Positions 15,817 to 24,545 of a stretch of DNA of 64,000 nucleotides are shown one piece after another (within the stretch, counting starts at the first letter, position 1; every line of letters starts with the position of its first letter). Under the pieces are notes generated by a model. The model made no database searches and had not been told where the DNA came from. It saw only the letters and a list, made by a program, of their open reading frames with translations. The translations under genes and the position numbers were made by a program. The stretch spans positions 1 to 64,000 of the forward strand of contig NZ_VDFW01000003.1 in the NCBI RefSeq assembly GCF_006152065.1. Reading direction: 5' to 3'. This stretch comes from Amycolatopsis alkalitolerans. GTDB lineage: Bacteria > Actinomycetota > Actinomycetes > Mycobacteriales > Pseudonocardiaceae.

Positions 15817-17990
15817 TGACCGCCACGGCGGACCGCGACCGTCTCGAGCTCGCGATCGGCGGGATGACCTGCGCGTCCTGCGCGATGCGGGTCGAGAAGA
15901 AGCTGAACAAGCTCGACGGCGTCACGGCCACGGTCAACTACGCCACGGAAAAGGCCAACGTGACCTTTCCCGCCGGCGTGGATCCACAGCGCCTGGTCGA
16001 AACCGTCGAGGCCGCGGGGTACACCGCGGCGCTGCCGCAGCCGGAGCGGGACGAGGACCTGACCCGCCCGCTGCGGCGCCGGCTTGTCGTGTCCGCCGTG
16101 CTCGCCGTGCCGGTCGTCGTCCTGGCGATGGTTCCGGCCTGGCAGTTCGACTACTGGCAGTGGGTTTCGCTCGCGCTGACGACCCCGGTGATCGCCTGGG
16201 CGGCGTGGCCGTTCCACAAGGCGGCCTGGACGAACCTGCGGCACGGCGCCGCGACCATGGACACGCTGATTTCGGTCGGCACGCTCGCCGCGTTCCTGTG
16301 GTCGCTCTACGCGCTCGTCCTGGGCAACGCCGGGATGATCGGGATGCGGCATCCGTTCGAGCTGACGATCGAGCGCTCGACCGGTGACGCCATCTACTTC
16401 GAGGTCGCGGCCGGGGTCATCACGTTCCTGCTGGCCGGGCGGTATTTCGAGGCACGATCGAAGCGGCGTGCCGGGGCCGCCCTGCGTGCGCTGCTCGAGC
16501 TCGGCGCGAAGGACGTCGCGGTCCTGCGGGACGGTGCCGAGGTGCGCATCCCCGCCGACCAGCTCGTGGTGGGCGACAGGTTCGTGGTGCGGCCGGGGGA
16601 GAAGATCGCCACCGACGGCGTGGTCGAGGAAGGTGCTTCGGCAGTCGACGCGAGCATGCTCACCGGCGAGTCCGTCCCGGTCGAGGTCGCGCCCGGGGAT
16701 GCCGTGGCCGGGGCGACGGTCAACGCGGGCGGGCGGCTCGTCGTGCGCGCGACCCGCGTCGGCAAGGACACGCAGCTGGCGCAGATGGCCCAGCTGGTCG
16801 AGGCGGCGCAGACCGGGAAGGCACAGGTCCAGCGGCTCGCCGACCGGGTCGCCGGGGTGTTCGTGCCGATCGTGCTGGTGCTCGCGCTCGGCACCCTCGC
16901 GGTTTGGTCCATCGTGGGCGGGAGCCCCTCGGCCGCGTTCACCGCCGGGGTCGCGGTGCTGATCATCGCGTGCCCGTGTGCGCTGGGACTGGCCACGCCG
17001 ACCGCGCTCCTGGTCGGCACCGGGCGCGGCGCGCAGCTCGGCATTCTCATCAAGGGCCCCGAAGTCCTGGAGAGCACCCGCCGCATCGACACGATCGTGC
17101 TCGACAAGACCGGAACCGTCACCACGGGCCGGATGTCGCTCGTCGGCGTGCGGCTCGCACCCGGCGAGGACCGGGCCGAGGTGCTGAGGCTCGCGGGCGC
17201 GCTCGAACGTGGCTCGGAACACCCGATCGCAAAGGCCATCGCCACGCCGGACGCCGGCGAGGTCACGGAGTTCGTGAACGTCGAAGGTCTCGGGGTGCGC
17301 GGTTCGGTCGACGGGCGATCGGTCGTCGTGGGCCGGGCCGCCCTGTTCGACGAGCTGCCGCCGGAGCTCGCGGAAGCCAAGGCCGACGCGGAAAAGCTCG
17401 GCCGCACGGCGATCGTGGTCGGCTGGGACGGCGCGGCGCGGGCGGTGCTCGAGGTCGCGGACACGGTCAAGCCGACCTCGGCCGAGGCGATCCGGAGGTT
17501 CACCGCGCTCGGCTTGCGGCCGGTCCTGCTGACCGGGGACAACGAGGCCGTGGCCCGGGAAGTGGCGCGTGCGGTGGGCATCGACGAGGTCGTGGCCGAG
17601 GTCCTGCCCGCGGGCAAGGTCGACGTCGTCAAGCGGCTGCAGGACGAGGGCCGGCGGGTGGCGATGGTCGGCGACGGCGTGAACGACGCGGCCGCGCTCG
17701 CGCAGGCGGACCTCGGCCTGGCGATGGGCACCGGCACCGACGTCGCCATCGAGGCCGGTGACTTGGCCCTGGTGCGTGGCGATCTGCGTGTGGCCGCGGA
17801 CGCGATCCGGCTCTCGCGGCGCACGCTGGCGACGATCAAGGGGAACCTGTGGTGGGCGTTCGCCTACAACGTCGCCGCGTTGCCGCTCGCCGCGGCCGGC
17901 CTGCTCAACCCGATGATCGCCGGCGCGGCGATGGCCTTCAGCTCCGTTTTCGTCGTCAGCAATTCCCTGCGCCTGCGGCGATTCAGCTAG
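15816..17990 (+). CDS. copA: Copper-exporting P1B-type ATPase CopA
   Basis: The 724-residue pump has one N-terminal metal domain ([10 protein letters not shown], residues 10-19), the membrane segments, the actuator loop with [12 protein letters not shown], the metal-translocating CPC in [13 protein letters not shown], the phosphorylation site [11 protein letters not shown], the nucleotide-domain SEHPIAKAI and the hinge [23 protein letters not shown] plus the N-terminal GMTCASC and the final helices with YN and MxxSS mark P1B-1 copper specificity. It hydrolyses ATP to push Cu(I) out of the cytoplasm. Overlap with copZ shows coupled translation. Confidence 0.95.
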   Translation: MTATADRDRLELAIGGMTCASCAMRVEKKLNKLDGVTATVNYATEKANVTFPAGVDPQRLVETVEAAGYTAALPQPERDEDLTRPLRRRLVVSAVLAVPVVVLAMVPAWQFDYWQWVSLALTTPVIAWAAWPFHKAAWTNLRHGAATMDTLISVGTLAAFLWSLYALVLGNAGMIGMRHPFELTIERSTGDAIYFEVAAGVITFLLAGRYFEARSKRRAGAALRALLELGAKDVAVLRDGAEVRIPADQLVVGDRFVVRPGEKIATDGVVEEGASAVDASMLTGESVPVEVAPGDAVAGATVNAGGRLVVRATRVGKDTQLAQMAQLVEAAQTGKAQVQRLADRVAGVFVPIVLVLALGTLAVWSIVGGSPSAAFTAGVAVLIIACPCALGLATPTALLVGTGRGAQLGILIKGPEVLESTRRIDTIVLDKTGTVTTGRMSLVGVRLAPGEDRAEVLRLAGALERGSEHPIAKAIATPDAGEVTEFVNVEGLGVRGSVDGRSVVVGRAALFDELPPELAEAKADAEKLGRTAIVVGWDGAARAVLEVADTVKPTSAEAIRRFTALGLRPVLLTGDNEAVAREVARAVGIDEVVAEVLPAGKVDVVKRLQDEGRRVAMVGDGVNDAAALAQADLGLAMGTGTDVAIEAGDLALVRGDLRVAADAIRLSRRTLATIKGNLWWAFAYNVAALPLAAAGLLNPMIAGAAMAFSSVFVVSNSLRLRRFS

Positions 17991-18122
17991 AGCTCCAACG
18001 GTGGATCGTGACCTTGGGCGTGGTGACGTTGCGGAGGCCAGCCGCTGCGTGATCACTGAGCGACCGATGAGTTCGAGTCTCCCGGGCGGTCTGTACGGGA
18101 GGAGAGTCCACAGGAGGTCCTC

Positions 18123-18707
18123 ATGGCCAAGGTCTATACGCACATGACGATGTCGCTGGACGGCTACATCGCCGATCTCAACGACGGGACCGGTGAGCTG
18201 TTCGGCTGGTACGGCGCCGGCGATGTCACCGTGCCGAGTGCCGACGAGCGCTGGTCGTTCCAGGTCGACGCGAACAGCGCGGAGATGCTGCGCGAGGTTC
18301 TCGCCGGGGCTGGTGCGCTCGTCTGCGGCCGCCGGTTGTTCGACTTGACCAACGGTTGGAACGACAGCCACCCGATCGGCGCGCCAGTCGTTGTCGTGAC
18401 CCACAATGCGCCCGAAGACGCCACGAAGTGGCCGCGTACGACCTTCGTCGACGGCGTCGCGGAAGGTATCGCGCGTGCCAGGGAGATCGCCGGCAACAAG
18501 CACGTCAGCGTCGCCAGCGCCGACATCGCACGGCAGGCGCTTGACCTGGGACTGGTGGATGAGGTCTACGTCAGCCTGGTACCGGTGCTGCTCGGCAAGG
18601 GAATCCCATACTTCGCCAACCTGACCAGTGCACCACAGCGCTTCGACGATCCGGTCGTCATTCAAGGCCGAGGCGCGACGCACCTGCGATACCGCGTCCG
18701 GCGCTGA
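18123..18707 (+). CDS. Dihydrofolate reductase/RibD C-terminal-like protein
   Basis: The 194-residue protein opens MAKVYTHMTMSLDGYIADLN, the hallmark of the DHFR/RibD family (strand followed by SLDGYIA). GALVCGRRLFDLT and THNAPEDATKWPRTTF follow the NADPH-binding layout, and ASADIARQALDLGLVDEVYV the later helix. Such stand-alone members are reductases of unknown substrate. ATG 18123 has AGGAGG just before it. Its last 50 bases overlap the 3' end of the convergent IclR gene. Confidence 0.85.
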   Translation: MAKVYTHMTMSLDGYIADLNDGTGELFGWYGAGDVTVPSADERWSFQVDANSAEMLREVLAGAGALVCGRRLFDLTNGWNDSHPIGAPVVVVTHNAPEDATKWPRTTFVDGVAEGIARAREIAGNKHVSVASADIARQALDLGLVDEVYVSLVPVLLGKGIPYFANLTSAPQRFDDPVVIQGRGATHLRYRVRR

Positions 18708-19467
18708 GGCTGCAGACCTCGATCGCGGCCGTGGCGCTCGAGAGGGCTTCGAGGATCGCGGATTCCATCTCTGGGCTCAGCCTCGCGATGGGGACCGAGC
18801 AGCTGATCGCGTCGATGACCGGGGTTTCGTAGCGCAGCGCCATCCCGAAACAGCGCAGGCCGACCGTGCCTTCCTCGTTGTCGATCGCGTAGCCGCGCGC
18901 CCGGACCCCGGCCAGGTCCGCCAGCAGGCCGGGCCGGTCGAGGGTGTGCTCGGTGAGGGCGGGCATTTCCGGCGGCAGCAGCTTTTCGACCTCGGCGTCG
19001 GTGCGTTCGGCCAGGATCGCCTTGCCCAGGGACGTCGCGTACGCCGGCAGCCGCCGGCCGACTCTGCTGAACGGCCGAAGGTAATGCTGCGACGGCCTCG
19101 TGGCGAGGTACACCACATCCGCGTTGTCCAGACGCGCGAAGTGGACCGTCTCGCCGAGCCGCTCACCGAGATCGTCGAGATGCGGCTTGGCCGCGGCCAG
19201 CCGCGGATCGCCGTCCAGGTACGAGGTTCCGACGAGCAACGCCCGGACACCGATGGCGTACAACGAGTTCGTCGGATCGGTGCGCACCCAGCCCCGGTTG
19301 ACCAAGGTCTGCAACAGGGCGTACAGGCTGCTGCGCGGCACGTCCATGCGCTCGGCGAGCTGCCGCAGGCTGATCGGTTGACCGTCGAGGTTCCCCAGGA
19401 CCTCAAGAACCTCGACGGTGCGCGCTGCCGATTTCACGTCACGCACGCCTTTTCGTTGCTCCGGCAT
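18658..19467 (-). CDS. IclR-family transcriptional regulator
   Basis: The 269-residue protein has an N-terminal winged helix (ISLRQLAERMDVPRSSLYAL) and a C-terminal IclR effector domain (GRRLPAYATSLGKAILAE, then RGYAIDNEEGTVGLRCFG and VIDAISCSVP). The conserved GK.ila, DnEE and S.P positions are intact. It probably binds a sugar acid and controls the adjacent glucarate dehydratase gene, for which a large palindrome lies upstream (21017-21051). GTG 19473 is an alternative start. It overlaps the convergent DHFR-like gene by 50 bases. Confidence 0.88.
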   Translation of the reverse strand: MPEQRKGVRDVKSAARTVEVLEVLGNLDGQPISLRQLAERMDVPRSSLYALLQTLVNRGWVRTDPTNSLYAIGVRALLVGTSYLDGDPRLAAAKPHLDDLGERLGETVHFARLDNADVVYLATRPSQHYLRPFSRVGRRLPAYATSLGKAILAERTDAEVEKLLPPEMPALTEHTLDRPGLLADLAGVRARGYAIDNEEGTVGLRCFGMALRYETPVIDAISCSVPIARLSPEMESAILEALSSATAAIEVCSLSAGRGIAGASRLGLE

Positions 19468-19564
19468 GCTCACATTCTCTCATCGCACGATCGGTGCGCC
19501 GACTTCCGAAGGGCCGCGCGCGGCACACGGGGGGCCTGCAGGAACTTCCTGACCGCGCTCTGGG

Positions 19565-20845
19565 TCACCAGCGGGGGAACATCGGCGCGGTGAAATCGGG
19601 CTGCACGCGGCGCATCGCGGCGGCGTCGTCCCGGCGGCGTACATCGCTGCCAAGCCAACGATCGTGCAGTTTCGCGAGCACCTCGCGGTCCAGTTCGATG
19701 CCGAGCCCAGGGGTGTCGGACACGGCGACCTTGCCGCCGGAGAACGTATGCGGCTGGGTGATCACGTCCTCGGTCTGCCATGGACGATGCGTGTCGCACG
19801 CATAACGAAGGCCGGGGATCGTCGCGGCGACGTGGGTCATCGCGGCGAGGCTGATGCCGAGATGAGTGTTGGAGTGCATGGAAATCCCGACCCCGAAGGT
19901 CCGGCACACCGCCGCCAGATCCTGCGTCGCGCGCAGGCCGCCCCAGTAGTGATGATCGGACAGCACGACCTGCACGGCGCGACTGCCGAACGCCTCGGGG
20001 ACCTCGTCGAACGCGGTCACGCACATGTTGGTGGCCAGGGGAAGCGACGTTTTCCGCGCTACTTCCGCCATGTTCGCGGTGCCGGTCGTCGGGTCCTCCA
20101 GGTACTCGAGGACGCCTTCCAGCGCGGCGGCCACTTCGAGGCTGGTCGCGACCGACCACGCCCCGTTCGGATCGAGCCGCACCGGCTGGCCGGGGAACGC
20201 TTCGGCCAGCGCGCGCGTGGCGGCGATTTCCCGCGCCGGCTCGAACACCCCGCCCTTGAGCTTGAACGAGCTGAACCCGTAGTCGGACGCCATGCGTTTC
20301 GCTTGCGCGACAACGCCTTCCGGATCGAGCGCGGCGCCCCAGCCGTCGTTGGGCTCGTCCGGCTCGGGATGTTCGGCCCACCGGTAGAACAGGTATGCGC
20401 TGTACTCGACCGCGTCGCGGACCTTGCCTCCGAGCAGCGCGTGCACCGGCGCGCCGAGTTCGTGGCCCAGCGCGTCGTAGATCGCCACCTCGAACGCCGA
20501 CGAGACGCTCGACGCGATCTTCGCCATCGTGCGGCTGCCTCGCAGGCCCTCGGCCTGCACGGTGTTGTCGACCCGTTCGGCACCCACCTCGGCCAGGCAC
20601 TCCGTGACCGCGGGGAGCAGGCCGTTCACGGTGAGCCCGGCGCCGGCCAGGCGCGGCCCGAACGCCTCGGCGAGCCTCAGATAGTCGGTGTCCCCATAGG
20701 TTTCACCGAGACCCACGGCACCGTTCTCGGTGACCACCTCGACGATCGTGCGAGGCGTGTAGGGCTGGTGCACGCCCTGCAGGTTCAGCAGCGGCGGATC
20801 GGAGATCAGGATCGGGGTGACGCGTACTTCCGCGATTCGGGTCAA
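19565..20845 (-). CDS. gudD: Glucarate dehydratase (enolase superfamily)
   Basis: The 426-residue protein follows the mandelate-racemase/glucarate dehydratase subgroup: the capping domain, then the KxK-type SSFKLKGGVFEPARE (catalytic lysine), metal ligands in RLDPNGAWS and YLEDPT, later the metal-proximal LATNMCV, VQVVLSDHHYWGG, and the general-base histidine in ISMHSNTHLG. It would turn D-glucarate (or its epimer idarate) into 5-keto-4-deoxyglucarate. The start is TTG 20845, strongly supported by a GAGGAGG seven bases ahead. The codon overlaps the stop of a remnant that seems to be the next pathway enzyme. Confidence 0.88.
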   Translation of the reverse strand: MTRIAEVRVTPILISDPPLLNLQGVHQPYTPRTIVEVVTENGAVGLGETYGDTDYLRLAEAFGPRLAGAGLTVNGLLPAVTECLAEVGAERVDNTVQAEGLRGSRTMAKIASSVSSAFEVAIYDALGHELGAPVHALLGGKVRDAVEYSAYLFYRWAEHPEPDEPNDGWGAALDPEGVVAQAKRMASDYGFSSFKLKGGVFEPAREIAATRALAEAFPGQPVRLDPNGAWSVATSLEVAAALEGVLEYLEDPTTGTANMAEVARKTSLPLATNMCVTAFDEVPEAFGSRAVQVVLSDHHYWGGLRATQDLAAVCRTFGVGISMHSNTHLGISLAAMTHVAATIPGLRYACDTHRPWQTEDVITQPHTFSGGKVAVSDTPGLGIELDREVLAKLHDRWLGSDVRRRDDAAAMRRVQPDFTAPMFPRW

Positions 20846-21024
20846 CGGTGTCCTCCTCCTCGGACGTGCAGCGCGGTGAAGAACGCCTTGGAGATCTCCG
20901 GTACGAACGCGTGCACCGCCAGCGGGCTCGTCTCGGCGAGGTCAGCGGGAAGGACAGCCCGGCCGCCATCCAGCGCCGGAGCAGGGCTGCGGTCTGCAGT
21001 GGTGCGCTCGTCCGATGTCTTCAT
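20842..21024 (-). pseudogene. Remnant of a 5-keto-4-deoxyglucarate dehydratase C-terminus
   Basis: A 60-codon frame from ATG 21024 ends in LAVHAFVPEISKAFFTALHV. This resembles the last helix of dihydrodipicolinate-synthase-type KdgD proteins (SA..nF.Pe.a..fy.al). Its TGA overlaps the TTG start of gudD, as expected of an upstream coupled partner. KdgD proteins are around 300 residues, so almost all of the gene is missing; the first half of the present frame has no resemblance to KdgD. Inference: an internal deletion fused the promoter to the tail, leaving a peptide that still couples translation into gudD. Confidence 0.5.
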
Positions 21025-21051
21025 ATATAGACAATGGCTCTATATGAAGAC
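21017..21051. promoter_or_regulatory. Long palindrome before the glucarate operon
   Basis: Arms GTCTTCATATATAG (21017-21030) and CTCTATATGAAGAC (21038-21051) match at 13 of 14 positions around ACAATGG. It is unusually AT-rich for this genome and lies at the start of the minus-strand gud transcript, so it is a likely operator, plausibly for the IclR protein two genes downstream. Confidence 0.7.
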
Positions 21052-21309
21052 AGCCTACGAAGAGACCGCGCCCGGCGTCAACGGCCAGGGCGCGGCAGAA
21101 GTCAGGCGAGGTGGTGCAGCTCATGGGCGTGCCGCCGCAGTGCGGGCAGCGACGGCGCGCCGGATGCCGCGTCCACGATCTGGAGCTGAGCAGAGTTCGA
21201 GCCGATGTCGAGCACGCCTAGTCCCATAAAACCTCGAAATACCCCGTTTGACGGGCGCCCACACGGATCGCCGGTGCGCCTGCCGTCCGCCGGCGCTTAG
21301 GCTGGGCGC

Positions 21310-21630
21310 GTGCCCGACCACGTCATCGTCACGACCACCATCGACAGTGAGGAAGCGGCCCGCGGCCTGGCTGGACGGGCGGTCTCCGCCCGGCTCGGTG
21401 CGTGCGCGCAGATCATCGGGCCGGTCACGAGCGTCTACCGCTGGGAAGGCGAAGTTCACTCCGATCCCGAGTGGCGCGTGGAGATCAAGACCGCCGCGGA
21501 CCGGGTGCCGCCGCTGGTGTCACTGCTGAAGTCCGCGCACGGTTACGACGTCCCGGAGATCATCGCGACCCCCATCGAGGGCGGAAGCACGGACTACCTG
21601 GACTGGCTGGTCGCCGAGACGCGGGAGTAG
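21310..21630 (+). CDS. cutA: CutA1 divalent-cation tolerance protein
   Basis: The 106-residue protein has the CutA1 order: VIVTTTIDSEEAARGLAGRA, then RLGACAQIIGPVTSVYRWEG with the conserved cAqi....S.Y.W.G, then EWRVEIKTAADRVPPL and HGYDVPEIIATPI (the yevPei.a.pi box), ending in DYLDWLVAET. CutA1 forms very stable trimers; a copper-tolerance role was proposed for E. coli but its function is still unclear. GTG 21310 is the start. It is not in the copper module upstream. Confidence 0.93.
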   Translation: MPDHVIVTTTIDSEEAARGLAGRAVSARLGACAQIIGPVTSVYRWEGEVHSDPEWRVEIKTAADRVPPLVSLLKSAHGYDVPEIIATPIEGGSTDYLDWLVAETRE

Positions 21631-21712
21631 GGCCAGCCGCGCTCGGCACGGATGTCAACGCTCCGTAGTTGCGTATTGACGCCCCTCCCGGCCGAACGTA
21701 AATTTCTTTCAT

Positions 21713-23011
21713 ATGTTGCGCCGGAGCGTGATCTTCGTCCTGGTCGTCGTTCTGGCGATGCTCGGCTGGCAGCCCGCGAGCGCCGCCACCTGGTCGCGAT
21801 CCTTCTACTGGGGCGTCGCCACGGCCGGTTTCCAGTCGGAGGGGAGCGCGCCCGACAGCAACTGGTCGCGCTATGTCGCCACGGCCGGTGGCGTCGATCC
21901 GTACGGCAACGCCGTCGATTTCCGCCACCGGTACGCCGAGGACATCGCCCTCGCCGCCGGGATGGGCGTGAACACGTTCCGCTTCAGCGTCGAGTGGGCG
22001 CAGGTCGAGCCGCGGCCCGGCGTCTGGGATGCCGGCGAACTCGCCTACTACGACGACGTCGTCCGCCATATCCGTGCGGCCGGGATGACACCCATGATCA
22101 CGCTCAGCCACTGGGTGTATCCGGGCTGGGTCGCCGATCAGGGCGGCTTCTCGAATCCCCGCACCGTCGACGATTTCGTCGAGTTCGCGAGCCGGATCGT
22201 CCCGCGCTATCCCAACGCGTTGTGGGTGACCTTCAACGAACCCGTCGCGTTCCTCAGCGAAGAACTGAAGATCGGCGCGGTGAACCCGCTGCAGATCTCG
22301 GTCTGGCAGGCCGATGTCGTGCGCGCGCACCGGCAGACCTACGACCTCATCCACCGCCTCGACCCGAGCGCCAAGGTGACCAGCAACCAGTCGTTCTACG
22401 CCGGGTTCAACGCCGCGACCGATCTCGTCGTGATGGACCAGATCAGGGACAAGGTCGATTTCGTCGGCCTCGACTACTACTACGGCGTGAGCCTGGACAA
22501 CCTCACCGCGCTCAATGCTGGCTCGGGCGACCTGTGGAACGTCAAGCTGCAGCCCGAAGGTATCTACGACGCGCTGCGCTACTACGCGAACCGCTATCCG
22601 AATCTGCCACTGTACATTGTGGAAAACGGCATACCGACGGACAACGGCAAGCCGCGTGCGGACGGCTACCCGCGTGAAGCCGCGTTGCGTGACTCCATCT
22701 TCTGGGTGCAGCGCGCGAAAGCCGACGGGATCGACGTGATCGGCTACAACTACTGGAGCATCACCGACAACTACGAGTGGGGCAGCTACCGGCCGCGCTT
22801 CGGGCTGTACACAGTGGACGCTCTGACCGACCCGTCGCTGACCCGCCACGCGACGGCCGCGGTGCCCGTGTACCGGGACGTCATCGCCAACGGCGGGGTG
22901 CCCGAGGGCTACCGGCTCGTGCAGGGGCCGGCGTCCTGCTCGCTCGTCGACCCGCTCGCCAGTTGCCTCGCCCCTCCCGACCCGGACGGGCCACTCGCTC
23001 ACCTCGGCTGA
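21713..23011 (+). CDS. Secreted family 1 glycoside hydrolase
   Basis: The 432-residue enzyme has a signal peptide (MLRRSVIFVLVVVLAMLGW, cleavage after SAA-type site near residue 26), so it is exported. The GH1 landmarks are all present: FYWGVATAGFQSEG, NTFRFSVEWAQVEP, the acid/base glutamate in WVTFNEPVAF, VGLDYYYG, the nucleophile glutamate in LYIVENGIPTD, and the closing GYNYWSITDNYEWGSYRPRFG. It hydrolyses beta-linked gluco- or galacto-type sugars outside the cell. Signal-bearing GH1 enzymes are less common than cytoplasmic ones. Confidence 0.93.
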   Translation: MLRRSVIFVLVVVLAMLGWQPASAATWSRSFYWGVATAGFQSEGSAPDSNWSRYVATAGGVDPYGNAVDFRHRYAEDIALAAGMGVNTFRFSVEWAQVEPRPGVWDAGELAYYDDVVRHIRAAGMTPMITLSHWVYPGWVADQGGFSNPRTVDDFVEFASRIVPRYPNALWVTFNEPVAFLSEELKIGAVNPLQISVWQADVVRAHRQTYDLIHRLDPSAKVTSNQSFYAGFNAATDLVVMDQIRDKVDFVGLDYYYGVSLDNLTALNAGSGDLWNVKLQPEGIYDALRYYANRYPNLPLYIVENGIPTDNGKPRADGYPREAALRDSIFWVQRAKADGIDVIGYNYWSITDNYEWGSYRPRFGLYTVDALTDPSLTRHATAAVPVYRDVIANGGVPEGYRLVQGPASCSLVDPLASCLAPPDPDGPLAHLG

Positions 23012-23047
23012 GTGGAACTTCAGGGAGAACTCGGTAGTTTTCGGGGT

Positions 23048-24130
23048 ATGGCGAAACTTCGGTGGACCGTGCCGGCGATGCTCGGCGCGCTGGCCTGGGC
23101 CGTGTGGGAGATCCCCCTGGCCTTCGGCGGCAGGCCCGATCTCGACGTGATGAAGCGCTCACCCCAGTTCCGGGACGGTCGGTTCCGGAACCTCGCGCCC
23201 GCCGTGCCGCTGACCTCGAGCAGCATGCGCGGGGTACTGCGCGAGATGCTGACCGGCGGCCGGCGGCACCGTCCGGCCGCCCCGGTCCCGCTCGTGCCGC
23301 GGCCGCCGGACAACCCGGCCGACGGCCTGCACATCACGTGGTATGGCCACGCGTCCTCGCTGGTCGAGATCGAGGGCACGCGGATCCTGCTCGACCCGGT
23401 GTGGGCAACGCGGGTTTCGCCGTCCCGCCTGGTCGGGCCGCGCCGCCTGCACGAGCCGCCACACCGGCTCGAGGAACTGCCGCGGCTGGACGCGATCATC
23501 ATTTCCCATGACCATTACGACCACCTGGACGCGACCGCGGTCCGCACGCTGACCCGTCTCCAGGAGGCGCCGTTCATCGTGCCGCTGGGCGTCGGTGCGC
23601 ACCTGCGCCGCTGGGGCGTGCCCGCCGAGCGGATCACCGAACTGGACTGGCACGACAGCACGGAGGTCGCGGGGGTGGTCCGCATCACGGCGGAGGAGGC
23701 GCAGCACTTCTCCGGCCGGGCCTTCACCCGCAACAACACGCTGTGGGCTTCGTGGATCATCGCGAACGAGAGCCGCCGCGTCTTCTACACCGCCGACTCC
23801 GGCTACTTCGACGGATACCAGCGGATCGGCGAGAAGTACGGCCCGTTCGACGCGGCGCTCGTGCAGATCGGCGCCTACCACCCGGCGTGGCCGGACATCC
23901 ACATGACTCCCGAGGAAGGCGTCGCCGCGCATCTGGACGCCCGAGGTGGCGTGCTGATTCCCGTGCACTGGGCCACGTTCCGGCTCGCGCCGCACGGGTG
24001 GAGCGAACCCGCGGAACGCGTCTGGCGCGAGGCGAAGGCCCACGACGTCACGCTCACCGTGCCGCGGCCGGGCGAGCGGATCGACGTGGACAACCTCGCT
24101 CCCGTCGACCCCTGGTGGGAGGGGCTCTAG
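23048..24130 (+). CDS. MBL-fold hydrolase, NAPE-PLD/UlaG-like
   Basis: The 360-residue protein has the metallo-beta-lactamase fold as in NAPE-PLD-type members: ITWYGHASSLVEIEGTRILL then DPVW, the zinc box IISHDHYDHLD (HxHxDH), the QHFSGRAFTRNNTLWASWII, YTADSGYFDGY (bridging Asp), and MTPEEGVAAHLDA with HWATFRLAPHGWSEP (last His). The N-terminal segment (TVPAMLGALAWAVWEIPLAF) is hydrophobic, perhaps a membrane anchor. Members hydrolyse phospholipid- or sugar-phosphate-type esters; the substrate here is unknown. Confidence 0.88.
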   Translation: MAKLRWTVPAMLGALAWAVWEIPLAFGGRPDLDVMKRSPQFRDGRFRNLAPAVPLTSSSMRGVLREMLTGGRRHRPAAPVPLVPRPPDNPADGLHITWYGHASSLVEIEGTRILLDPVWATRVSPSRLVGPRRLHEPPHRLEELPRLDAIIISHDHYDHLDATAVRTLTRLQEAPFIVPLGVGAHLRRWGVPAERITELDWHDSTEVAGVVRITAEEAQHFSGRAFTRNNTLWASWIIANESRRVFYTADSGYFDGYQRIGEKYGPFDAALVQIGAYHPAWPDIHMTPEEGVAAHLDARGGVLIPVHWATFRLAPHGWSEPAERVWREAKAHDVTLTVPRPGERIDVDNLAPVDPWWEGL

Positions 24131-24519
24131 GACATCCCGAGAGTCCGCGTGATCGTGATCTCGATGACCACGCGTTCCGGGTTCGGACGGGGCCGGCGGC
24201 CGTAGCGCGCGGCGTAGCGGTCTTCCGCGTCCCGTACCGACTCCGGATCCTCGCGCACCACGGCGTGCCCTTCGAGGGTCGACCACCGGCGGCCCTCCGC
24301 CTGGCTGACGGCGACGCGGGCCTCGCCGCGGACATTGCGGGCCTTGACGCTGCCGCGCGAGCAGATCACCCGCGCCACCTCGAACTTCTCGTCCACCGTG
24401 ACCCCGACCGGCACGACGTGCGGGGAGCCGTCGGGCCGTAGCGTGGTCAGCGTGCCCAGGTGCCGCTGCGCCCAGAACTCCCGCAGTTCCCCGCTCACGC
24501 GTGTCGTCCTCTCGTTCAC
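24127..24519 (-). CDS. PPOX-class F420-dependent flavin-fold protein
   Basis: The 130-residue protein has the split-barrel start ELREFWAQRHLGTLTTLRPD and GSPHVVPVGVTVDE, followed by RGSVKARNVRGEARVAVSQA and a strand-rich tail ending VVIEITITRTLGMS. The LgTL.t.rpdGsPhv.pV pattern is that of PPOX-class F420-binding oxidoreductases of actinobacteria. Substrate not evident. It overlaps the 3' end of the convergent MBL gene by four bases. Confidence 0.85.
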   Translation of the reverse strand: MNERTTRVSGELREFWAQRHLGTLTTLRPDGSPHVVPVGVTVDEKFEVARVICSRGSVKARNVRGEARVAVSQAEGRRWSTLEGHAVVREDPESVRDAEDRYAARYGRRPRPNPERVVIEITITRTLGMS

Positions 24520-24545
24520 CCGGCCGTGTTGCCAAGATCGTCACC

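Noticed and set aside
15801-18683. Very long minus-strand frame opposite copZ-copA and the reductase gene
   Set aside because: It is antisense to clearly conserved genes, has an Arg/Asp/His-rich composition typical of GC-rich shadows, and shows no motif.
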